From Planctomycetota bacterium (lineage in GTDB: Bacteria; Planctomycetota; Planctomycetia; Pirellulales; Lacipirellulaceae): a DNA stretch of 43,804 nt. Under the pieces are notes generated by a model. It was not told the origin of the DNA. It did not search any database and saw nothing but the letters and a program-made list of their open reading frames with translations. Shown here piece by piece: positions 25,608-32,353 of the stretch. The stretch lies in NCBI GenBank assembly GCA_013152205.1, contig JAADGV010000087.1:1-43804 (forward strand). Reading direction: 5' to 3'. Position numbers and translations under genes: made by a program. The stretch's first letter is position 1. The number at the start of each line of letters is the position of its first letter.

Positions 25608-25844
25608 ATGGCCGAACTTGATTTTTTGAGTCAACTAGATCAAAACGAGTGGTTGGAGCAATTCTTCGATGCACAGCAAGTGGACAAGGGCGGAATAATC
25701 CGTCGGAGCATAAAGGATGTCGAACGGCTGGCGTCTAAAGAAAAGCTTCTTTTTGAAGTAAAGCAAAGGGGGTTTCATATGGTTGAAACCGGCGAACAGT
25801 ACGTCATCTTTTGCCACACAGGTGCGATGAAAATTCACTGCTAA
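25608..25844 (+). CDS. Small uncharacterised protein, 78 residues
   Basis: No function recognised. The sequence is compact and charged: N-terminal helix FLSQLDQNEWLEQFFDAQQV, then GGIIRRSIKDVERLASKEKL, then two strands LLFEVKQRGFHMVET and GEQYVIFCHTGAMKIHC. A strong ribosome binding site (AGGAG at 25596) and a promoter-like pair of boxes support it as a real gene. There is no signal peptide or membrane segment. It stands alone, between the hydrolase operon (divergent) and the SRP RNA. One or both cysteines in CHTGAMKIHC, together with the histidines, could bind metal, but the spacing is not a known zinc motif. Confidence 0.75.
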   Translation: MAELDFLSQLDQNEWLEQFFDAQQVDKGGIIRRSIKDVERLASKEKLLFEVKQRGFHMVETGEQYVIFCHTGAMKIHC

Positions 25845-25869
25845 GATTCAAACTCAGAAAAAGGGGCCT

Positions 25870-25898
25870 TTGACGATCTGCCCCCAGAAGCGTACAAA
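25870..25898 (+). promoter_or_regulatory. Candidate promoter of the SRP RNA
   Basis: TTGACG at 25870-25875 and TACAAA at 25893-25898 with a 17-bp spacer. The predicted start near 25905 is about 25 bp before the outermost helix of the SRP RNA seen at 25929. Confidence 0.4.
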
Positions 25899-25928
25899 GG
25901 TGGGTCTGGTGGCGATGGTCTGTCGACC

Positions 25929-26030
25929 GCCGACGAGGGGTCTCTGCAATGGGGGCTTTGCGAACCTGGTCAGGGTGGAAACACCGCAGCCATAAGCTTA
26001 CGCTTCTTTGTGTGGGGGCCTCTCGTCGGC
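25929..26030 (+). ncRNA. ffs: Signal recognition particle RNA (4.5S-like), core
   Basis: RNA scaffold for Ffh in co-translational targeting of membrane proteins. The domain IV hallmark is present: GGTCAG, stem GGTG, tetraloop GAAA, stem CACC, then GCAGCC (25969-25990). It lines up base for base with the E. coli arrangement GUCAG-N4-GGAA-N4-GCAGCC. The outer helix is GCCGACGAG at 25929-25937 with CTCGTCGGC at 26022-26030, a perfect 9-bp pairing, and wobble pairs continue inward. It sits directly upstream of dnaX, as in many bacteria. True ends are uncertain: the RNA may start near 25905 and run to about 26045. Confidence 0.85.
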
Positions 26031-26115
26031 AGCCGATGCGGTTTTCCCCGGTTCTGACGCGGTACGAGCAGCAGGCTATCTCTGATACGTTGCGAGGCAA
26101 TGCCTCAATAATACC

Positions 26116-27894
26116 ATGACCGACGACCCCTCCTCCCTACCCGGCGATACAACTAGTCCAGCCAACGGCGACTATGTGGTGGTCGCGCGTCGGTATCGGC
26201 CCCAGACCTTCGAAGAGCTTATCGGCCAACAGCACGTCTCCCAGGCCCTCTCGCGTGCGATCGCCAGCGAGCGGGTTGGCCACGCCTACCTCTTTACCGG
26301 AGCACGTGGCGTAGGCAAAACGTCGGCTGCCCGCATTTTGGCCAAAGCGCTCAACTGTGCCCAAGGCACTTCGCCGACGCCCTGCAATCAATGCGAAATT
26401 TGCGAAAGCGTCAGCGCTGGCGGCGATGTCGATGTGCTTGAAATCGATGGTGCCAGCAACCGGGGTATCGACGAAATCCGTCAACTTCGGCAAAACGTGG
26501 CGGTACGCCCAAGTCGCTCCCGGTTCAAAATCTATATCATCGACGAAGTCCACATGCTCACGAAGGAGGCCTTCAACGCCCTCCTGAAAACTTTGGAGGA
26601 GCCTCCCGAGCACGTAAAATTCATCTTCGCGACGACCGAACCCAACAAAATCCCGGTCACTATTCTCTCGCGCTGCCAACGCTACGATTTCGCCGGCATC
26701 GAGACCGCAGCCATCCAAACGCGGCTTGCCGAGATTGCCAAATCCGAAGGAGTTGAGATTGAGGCCGACGCCCTGCAAATCCTAGCGATGCGTGCAGCCG
26801 GTTCGATGCGAGATAGCCAATCGCTGCTCGAACAACTGCTCTCCACCGGGTGCGAGAAAATTACCTCGACCGATGTGACCACCATGCTCGGAGTTGCCCC
26901 CGCAGCCCGACTCAGCCAACTCGTTTTACCGTTGGTCGCGCGTGATGCCGCCACGGCCCTGGTCGAACTCGACGCTGCGATTGCCGAAGGGGCCGAAATT
27001 AGCCAACTGCTCGATCAGCTGCTCGGCTATTTTCGCGATGTAATGACGCAGTCGGTAGGCTGCGACGAGACCAGCATGTTGTACGCCCTGCCCGGCCAAA
27101 AACAAGAAATTCGCAACATCGCGAATCAACTCGGCGTACAAACGCTGCTGGCAATCGTGCAAATTCTTGACCAGACGGCAGCTCGTATGCGGGTTAGCAC
27201 CCACACCCGTACCCTGGCCGAAATGGCCCTCGTACGTGTCTGCCACTTAGACAATCTCGACGAGTTGGCCTCGTTGATTGGCGAACTCAAGGGCACGACG
27301 CCCCCGCCTTCTGCCCCAGAAAAAAAAAACCTCGCCGTTAGGCCATCAGCCCCGACCTCACCCCCGCAGGTGAACGCGCCACCGCCTACAAGCACTCCGA
27401 CTCAAACAACGACACCCGCGGCACCAGCCCCAAGCCCTCCGCCCGCTTCCGAAGCTCCTCCTGCCGCAAACGAGGCAACCCCTTCAACCACAGCACTCTC
27501 TACGAGCAGTGTCGAAGAAGTCTGGAAACAGGTAGTCAAGTCGCTCACAGGCATGATTGCCGACCATGCCGCCGAGGCTGAGAAAGTTTCTGTCGACTCG
27601 GCCGGTCGTTTGGTTCTGAGTTTCTCACAGAGTTTCCATCGCGACATTTGCGAAAAGCCGAACAACCGTTCGCGTCTCGAAGCGGCCTTACGTACGACAT
27701 GTGGCCAAACGGCCCCCATCGTTTTCAATACCCATACCCGCACTGATGCGGCCCAGCCTCGGATCACCTCGCGACAAGCGCGTCGCCAACAACAAGCCGA
27801 GGTAGCAGCCCAGCCATTTGTTCGCAAAGCGATGGAACTGTTCGCCGGCGACCCCGACCGGCTTCGTTACGTACCTCCAGAAAACGAATCATAA
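26116..27894 (+). CDS. dnaX: DNA polymerase III subunits gamma and tau
   Basis: 592 residues. Clamp-loader ATPase: RYRPQTFEELIGQQHV near the start, Walker A TGARGVGKTSAA near 58, a four-cysteine zinc module (LNCAQGTSPTPCNQCEIC), Walker B IIDEVHMLTKEAFNALLK, sensor 1 FATTEPNKIPVTILSRCQRY and the oligomerising third domain to ~residue 395. It is followed by a proline/threonine-rich linker (~400-460) and a C-terminal tau-like part that would bind the polymerase. Within the linker start lies a run of ten A (27320-27329); slippage there would end translation at 27339-27341 and give a ~408-residue gamma-like form. It starts 86 bp after the SRP RNA core and is followed by ybaB. Confidence 0.96.
   Translation: MTDDPSSLPGDTTSPANGDYVVVARRYRPQTFEELIGQQHVSQALSRAIASERVGHAYLFTGARGVGKTSAARILAKALNCAQGTSPTPCNQCEICESVSAGGDVDVLEIDGASNRGIDEIRQLRQNVAVRPSRSRFKIYIIDEVHMLTKEAFNALLKTLEEPPEHVKFIFATTEPNKIPVTILSRCQRYDFAGIETAAIQTRLAEIAKSEGVEIEADALQILAMRAAGSMRDSQSLLEQLLSTGCEKITSTDVTTMLGVAPAARLSQLVLPLVARDAATALVELDAAIAEGAEISQLLDQLLGYFRDVMTQSVGCDETSMLYALPGQKQEIRNIANQLGVQTLLAIVQILDQTAARMRVSTHTRTLAEMALVRVCHLDNLDELASLIGELKGTTPPPSAPEKKNLAVRPSAPTSPPQVNAPPPTSTPTQTTTPAAPAPSPPPASEAPPAANEATPSTTALSTSSVEEVWKQVVKSLTGMIADHAAEAEKVSVDSAGRLVLSFSQSFHRDICEKPNNRSRLEAALRTTCGQTAPIVFNTHTRTDAAQPRITSRQARRQQQAEVAAQPFVRKAMELFAGDPDRLRYVPPENES
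27320..27341 (+). promoter_or_regulatory. Putative programmed slippage site in dnaX (ten-A tract plus -1-frame stop)
   Basis: Ten consecutive A at 27320-27329 inside codons for E-K-K-N. The in-frame heptamer A AAA AAA (27321-27327) is a classic -1 slip site. One extra A in the transcript, or a -1 ribosomal slip, leads to TAG at 27339-27341. The +1 frame also closes soon (TGA near 27372). The position is at the border between the clamp-loader domain and the tau-specific tail, where other dnaX genes make gamma. Confidence 0.7.
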
Positions 27895-27960
27895 GCGTCA
27901 CCGTTTTCAGTCGTTCCACATGAAAACGCAAACAGTAAATAAAATAGAGGAGAAAGAATC

Positions 27961-28329
27961 GTGTTCAAAGGCTTAGGAGATATGGCCAACATTGGCAACC
28001 TCATGAAGCAAGCCCAAGAGATGGGCAACAAAATGCAACAGCTCTCTGAGGAACTCAAAACCAAACGAGTTGTAGGCAGTGCCGGCGCGGGGCTTGTGGA
28101 AGTCGAAGCCAACGGACTCGGCGAGGCACTCGCCGTGCGAATCGATCCCTCGCTATTCGAAAAGCAAGATCGCGAATTGCTCGAAGACCTGTTGCCCGCC
28201 GCAATCAACTCGGCTCAGCAAAAAGCCAAGCAGCTACACGCCGAACAAATGCAGTCGCTAACGGGGGGGCTCAACATCCCTGGGATTGGCGAAGCACTTG
28301 AGCAATTCGGTGGACCGCCGCCCGCGTAA
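27961..28329 (+). CDS. YbaB/EbfC-family nucleoid-associated protein
   Basis: 122 residues, GTG start, preceded by GAGGAGAAAG as a strong ribosome binding site. The family pattern is seen in GLGDMANIGNLMKQAQEMGN, MQQLSEELKTKRVVGSAGAG, VEVEANGLGEALAVRIDPSL and LEDLLPAAINSAQQKAKQLHAEQM. The small dimer binds DNA, and in many bacteria is encoded between dnaX and recR. Here dnaX is in place 66 bp upstream, but recR is not downstream: a 437-bp gap and rpoN follow instead. Confidence 0.92.
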   Translation: MFKGLGDMANIGNLMKQAQEMGNKMQQLSEELKTKRVVGSAGAGLVEVEANGLGEALAVRIDPSLFEKQDRELLEDLLPAAINSAQQKAKQLHAEQMQSLTGGLNIPGIGEALEQFGGPPPA

Positions 28330-28766
28330 AACACTTAGCAATTCGCCTTTGTTGAAGTCGCTTTTCTATCCATTTAGGAAGCTGCGCTCGAACTGTCCAA
28401 CCATTGCCCCTAAATCCCAGTTAATTTTACGGGCAATCGATGGGCCTTCTATGCCGGAAATTCAGGCACTAAACATCAAAAGGTCTCGCAATAGCAAGCC
28501 CTATCGCTCTTGGCTGTTCTCCGCAAGGTAGATTTCTAGCGGAGAGTCGTTTTGTTTACAGCGTCAAGCTCTTTTGGCCAGCACTTTGTCCAGATGTCGC
28601 TGCTTGCGTCGCCTCGCACCGCAAGCATCTCCCCAGGTTTGACCTTCGGCACCTAACGGCATTATGCTACAGAGGGTTCGTGTGCCGTAGCCAATTCGCT
28701 CGGCACCACTCGATTTGTTTTCTTGTTCCACAACTAAGCTCGTTCAAACCAGGCGACCATAAAGCA
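28330..28766. other. Gene-free stretch between ybaB and rpoN with hairpin
   Basis: No credible gene; the frames here are short and unsupported. A hairpin with 7-bp stem TCTCCGC (28518-28524) / GCGGAGA (28539-28545) is followed by GTCGTTTTGTTT and may be a weak terminator for dnaX-ybaB. A promoter-like site for rpoN lies at 28639-28668. Confidence 0.5.
28639..28668 (+). promoter_or_regulatory. Candidate sigma-70 promoter of rpoN
   Basis: TTGACC at 28639-28644 and TATGCT at 28663-28668 with an 18-bp spacer; start near 28675, leaving a leader of about 90 bases to the ATG at 28767. Matched by eye. Confidence 0.4.
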
Positions 28767-30281
28767 ATGCGTCTTTCTTTCGGTCAACAAATGCAGATGG
28801 CTCAGAAGCAGGTGCTCGCACCGCGGATGATCCAATCGATGGAGATTCTGCAGTTGCCGATCATTGCTTTGCAAGAACGCCTCGAACAGGAAATAGAAGA
28901 CAATCCTGTTCTCGATCAAATCGAACCGATTGAAGATCAAGGCACCCTCCAAGAAGAACAGGTCAACCCCGACGCGCCCACCGAATCTGAGCGTGAGTTG
29001 GTCGTCGACGACAACACCAACAACGAGGACGACTTCGAGCGGCTGCTGAATCTGGCAGACAGCCTGCCAGACGAGTACGAAGAGCGTAGCCGTCCCTCGC
29101 GCGGGCAAATGGAAGCCGAGGCAGACCGTCATCACGACGCCATGGCGAACATGGTCGCTCGCCCTGAGTCTCTGCACGATTATCTTCACCATCAGCTCAG
29201 TTGGTACGACCTAGATGGCGACCTACGACAGATGTGTGAACGGATAATTTACAATCTCGATAGCAATGGTTATCTCAAGTCGCCGCTCGAAGAATTGCTG
29301 CTGCCACCAGCCGACCTCAACGGCGATGCTGATTTGTGGCACGAAGAACAGATGAAAATCGCGGAAGAAGCTTTAGCCGCGGTGCAGCGTTTCGATCCGC
29401 CTGGAGTCGGCGCTCGCAACCTAAAAGAATGCCTACTGCTGCAACTCACTCCCGGACTCTTGTTTTACGAAGAACTTCAGGTGCTCATCGAAAATCATCT
29501 GGAAGATCTTGAAAACAATCGTTTACCCTTGATTGCCAAGAAGACCGGATTTTCGCTGGAAACCATCCAGGAATCCTGGGAAGACTTACGCACCCTCAAG
29601 CCAAAGCCCGGCTCAGAATTCAACGACAACTTTGCTCCAGCTGTTACCCCCGACGTGTTTGTCGACCGGCTCGAAGCCGGGGGATACGAAATACGACTAG
29701 AAGATGGGCAACTACCATCGTTGTTCATTAGTCCTACGTATCGCAAACTGCTGCAAGACCCAAACACGACTCCCGAGACTCGCGACTATATCAAACGCAA
29801 AGTGAATTCGGCTCAGTGGATTATCGAAGCCATTGAGCAACGCCGCAGCACGCTGACACGGGTTTCGCAAGCCATCGTCGACCACCAAATTCGGTTCCTC
29901 GACGATGGTCCCGAGCATATCGAACCACTCAAAATGCAGCAGATTGCTGACAAAGTAGGCGTTCACGTCACCACGGTCAGCCGGGCCGTTGACGACAAGT
30001 GGATGCAGACTCCCCGTGGGATCTTCCCACTCAAACGATTCTTCGTCGGCGGCACCACTAGCGCCGATGGAGCCGAGGTGGCCTGGGACAAAGTACGGCT
30101 CAAGCTACAAGAAATTGTCGACGACGAGAATAAGGCCAAACCATTCAGCGACGACGCGTTGGTCGACCAACTAGCGAAAAGTGGCATCAAAGTCGCTCGC
30201 CGTACAGTCACCAAGTACCGCAAGGCCATGGACATCCCCAGCTCTCGCCAACGTCGGGTCTGGACTGAGGATAAGAAGTAG
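28767..30281 (+). CDS. rpoN: RNA polymerase sigma-54 factor
   Basis: 504 residues from the ATG at 28767 (MRLSFGQQMQMAQKQ). The longer frame from 28680 adds residues unlike the family. Region I, glutamine- and leucine-rich, is VLAPRMIQSMEILQLP followed by ERLEQEIEDNPVLDQ. An acidic region II (~55-110) follows. The core-binding domain, a helix-turn-helix (IADKVGVHVTTVSRAVDDKW) and the RpoN box ARRTVTKYRK near residue 478 complete the protein. It recognises -24/-12 promoters and needs AAA+ activators. In PEP-CTERM/exosortase bacteria sigma-54 often controls those genes, and three PEP-CTERM genes are in this window, though I saw no well-spaced -24/-12 site before them. Monocistronic here. Confidence 0.95.
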   Translation: MRLSFGQQMQMAQKQVLAPRMIQSMEILQLPIIALQERLEQEIEDNPVLDQIEPIEDQGTLQEEQVNPDAPTESERELVVDDNTNNEDDFERLLNLADSLPDEYEERSRPSRGQMEAEADRHHDAMANMVARPESLHDYLHHQLSWYDLDGDLRQMCERIIYNLDSNGYLKSPLEELLLPPADLNGDADLWHEEQMKIAEEALAAVQRFDPPGVGARNLKECLLLQLTPGLLFYEELQVLIENHLEDLENNRLPLIAKKTGFSLETIQESWEDLRTLKPKPGSEFNDNFAPAVTPDVFVDRLEAGGYEIRLEDGQLPSLFISPTYRKLLQDPNTTPETRDYIKRKVNSAQWIIEAIEQRRSTLTRVSQAIVDHQIRFLDDGPEHIEPLKMQQIADKVGVHVTTVSRAVDDKWMQTPRGIFPLKRFFVGGTTSADGAEVAWDKVRLKLQEIVDDENKAKPFSDDALVDQLAKSGIKVARRTVTKYRKAMDIPSSRQRRVWTEDKK

Positions 30282-30317
30282 ACGCATTCTTGCGCGAAAT
30301 GTCGGTAGGCCCGCTGT

Positions 30318-30965
30318 CTACACGGCCTCGACATACAACCCGCGTTTACGCCGTTCTTGCCGGCGAACTTCGTCAATCATCTCTGCCACCATGTGGACCT
30401 TTTCGATGCCGGGCAGATCTAGCTTCGGATGCGAGCGATCGCTGGAAGTGATCGTAATGGTTCCCACACCAAACAACCGTTCGATTGGCCCTTGCTGAAA
30501 CGAAACATCATCGACGTCGATCGCTTCGATCCGGTTGATTTCGCGCCACAGTATTCCACTTTCGTGAATAAATCGCTGGTCGGTCAGATAGTAACGCTCA
30601 CTCAGCTGGCGGTAGAACAATCGACAGACTAACCCAATCCATAAGAGTACGATTGCCGCCACGGTAATCGACCAACCCGTGCTGCTAAAGCTCATAGACA
30701 GGGCAACCACAATCAGCAACAACGAAACCACCCCAGCACCAATCCAAGAACCGATCATTGCCAACTTGGAATACTGCCCCTGCCAAAGTTCATTCTCTGG
30801 CGGATCGTCGGTACTGCGAGTCGCAGCCGCCGCTGCCTCAAAACGCTGTTTCGGCGCAAGACTTTGATCGGCTTGAGCAGCGCCCGCAAGCTTTGTGCCA
30901 CATTGCTGGCAAAAAGCGGCATGATCAGCAACCTCAGCCTGACACTCCGAGCAAACTATCGACAT
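30318..30965 (-). CDS. Zinc-ribbon membrane protein with PH-like (DUF304/bPH2) domain
   Basis: 215 residues from the ATG at 30965, which has AAGGAGA 5-6 bp upstream; a longer upstream frame starting at 31154 is unlikely. The N-terminal zinc ribbon is CSECQAEVADHAAFCQQCG (two C-x2-C pairs). It is followed by a low-complexity linker, two membrane helices (GSWIGAGVVSLLLIVVALSM and WSITVAAIVLLWIGLVCRLF) and a DUF304/bacterial PH-like domain: YYLTDQRFIHESGILWREIN, RIEAIDVDDVSFQQGPIERL, GVGTITITSSD. This architecture is common in bacterial membrane proteins of unknown role. It converges on rpoN with a 36-bp gap between stop codons. Confident in domains, not function. Confidence 0.85.
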   Translation of the reverse strand: MSIVCSECQAEVADHAAFCQQCGTKLAGAAQADQSLAPKQRFEAAAAATRSTDDPPENELWQGQYSKLAMIGSWIGAGVVSLLLIVVALSMSFSSTGWSITVAAIVLLWIGLVCRLFYRQLSERYYLTDQRFIHESGILWREINRIEAIDVDDVSFQQGPIERLFGVGTITITSSDRSHPKLDLPGIEKVHMVAEMIDEVRRQERRKRGLYVEAV

Positions 30966-31157
30966 CTGTGTCTCCTTGTCTTGGATTCGCTTGCCATGCT
31001 TCGCCCTCAGTATAGACAATTCCTCTGCGCAAAGAAGTCGCCCAACTTTTTCCTCAGTATTCAGCCTGGGACCAAAGCTGGCGAGAGCCTGTCCGAAAAT
31101 TATTCGTTGAATACTGCGGAATATTCCCAACTCAAAATACTCTGCAAAAACCAACTC

Positions 31158-31262
31158 TTATTGATGTATGCGCCAGGAAAGCGGCAGGCCGACCAACGGG
31201 AGTGCCGGATTTAGTAAGTGAATGCTTGGAGTAAGTAAAGTTTCTGGCGCATACATCAATAA
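31158..31262. mobile_element. 105-bp miniature inverted-repeat element, copy B
   Basis: Perfect 19-bp inverted ends: TTATTGATGTATGCGCCAG at 31158-31176 and complement at 31244-31262. The inside matches copy A at 4518-4622. This copy is the better preserved and defines the unit. It lies in the 614-bp gap 30966-31579, which has no gene. Confidence 0.85.
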
Positions 31263-31280
31263 AAGCTTGTTTTCACATAA

Positions 31281-31312
31281 TTAGTGCGTATTAGCGCTGA
31301 TTAGCGGTTTCC
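31281..31312. repeat. Single arm of the GATTAGCGGTTCCC repeat
   Basis: GTGCGTATTAGCGCTGATTA followed by GCGGTTTCC. Lies 18 bp after the 105-bp element, so two unrelated repeat families are packed together here. A further low-complexity phrase (TTCGCGTCTATTCGCGTAAT) is at about 31456-31475. Confidence 0.7.
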
Positions 31313-31544
31313 TTTTTTTCTTACGGGCAAAAGCCTCGCTGTGCTCTCCGTAACTCGGTGGCAAATATTTTGCTTCTTTTCAGTTTGAATGATTATCGAG
31401 GAACGCGCCTCCTCAAACTTGCTGCAAGTCACATACTCTGAAAAACGCGCCTTTTTCGCGTCTATTCGCGTAATTCGCGGGCGCCTTTTTTCAGTTTAAG
31501 TTCCCAGTATTCAAACACTCGACCAAGAGTTTCTACTAGCATGG

Positions 31545-31572
31545 TTTACGGCTGCGCTGACTCCTGTATAGT
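31545..31572 (+). promoter_or_regulatory. Candidate promoter of nrdR, possibly leaderless
   Basis: TTTACG at 31545-31550 and TATAGT at 31567-31572, spacer 16 bp. A start 7 bases on falls at about 31579, next to the ATG at 31580; no ribosome binding site is visible. Confidence 0.3.
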
Positions 31573-31579
31573 GACTGCC

Positions 31580-32050
31580 ATGAAGTGCCCGTTTTGTCGT
31601 ATGGACAACGACCGAGTGATCGATTCCCGAGCATGCCAGGATGGCTACGCTATCCGTCGGCGCCGCCAGTGCCTAGATTGTAAGCGTCGCTATACGACGT
31701 ACGAGCGCATCGAAGAATCGGCAATCAAGGTAGTCAAAAAAGACGGCTCGCGTGCCCCGTTTGCTCGCGAGAAGATCAAGTACGGCCTAGAGCGTGCCTG
31801 TTGGAAGCGGCCCATTAGCGACCGCGACATCGATCGCACGGTGTCGGCAATCGAAAACGACGTCTACTCCTCTTTTGAAACCGAGGTGGACAGTCGTCGA
31901 CTTGGCGAATTGGTAATGGATCATCTCCGCGTCCTCGACGAAGTAGCATACGTTCGGTTTGCTAGCGTATACCGTCAATTTGCCGATGCGGGTGACTTTG
32001 TCGAAGAGCTTCGCCCCTTCTTATCCAAGGCAAAGAAGACCCCTCGCTGA
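31580..32050 (+). CDS. nrdR: Transcriptional repressor NrdR
   Basis: 156 residues from the ATG at 31580 (MKCPFCRMDNDRVIDSR). Zinc ribbon CPFC ... CLDC, with RRRRQCLDCKRRYTTYERIE, then the ATP-cone KVVKKDGSRAPFAREKIKYG and RFASVYRQFADAGDFVEEL at the end. NrdR senses ATP/dATP and represses ribonucleotide reductase genes by binding paired NrdR boxes; no reductase gene is in the window. Length and motifs are standard. The upstream ATG at 31541 would add 13 residues absent from the family. It is followed by a tRNA-Ala gene. Confidence 0.95.
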   Translation: MKCPFCRMDNDRVIDSRACQDGYAIRRRRQCLDCKRRYTTYERIEESAIKVVKKDGSRAPFAREKIKYGLERACWKRPISDRDIDRTVSAIENDVYSSFETEVDSRRLGELVMDHLRVLDEVAYVRFASVYRQFADAGDFVEELRPFLSKAKKTPR

Positions 32051-32127
32051 CCTCCCTCGCCCCACTACCCTCGGCTCCAGGTGGGTGGACACTGCTTACC
32101 AAAGCCCCTAAAATTCCGCTTTAGCCT

Positions 32128-32200
32128 GGGGCGGTAGCTCAGTTGGGAGAGCGCTGCGTTCGCAATGCAGAGGTCGAGAGTTCGAATCTCTTTCGCTCCA
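32128..32200 (+). tRNA. tRNA-Ala (anticodon CGC)
   Basis: 73 bases. Acceptor GGGGCGG with TCGCTCC, D stem GCTC/GAGC, anticodon loop TTCGCAA (CGC at 32161-32163) and T arm GAGAG-TTCGAAT-CTCTT. Pair 3-70 is G-U, the identity element of alanine tRNA. CCA is not encoded. It would read GCG codons. Confidence 0.93.
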
Positions 32201-32353
32201 CTTGGTTTTCAAGAGCAACGTTCTAAAAATGTGTGATCGTGATTTCTCCGGAAACTTCTGGCAAGACAGCAAATCGTGACCACAGGGGAGTACACCTTGC
32301 ACTAGTCAACTCGCTCGTGACGTAGCCTACGGGCAAGTTGGCAATCAGCAAAC

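Noticed and set aside
28286..28531. 81-residue frame after ybaB as a gene
   Set aside because: Starts inside ybaB, no ribosome binding site, ends in a hairpin region, composition unlike the neighbouring genes.
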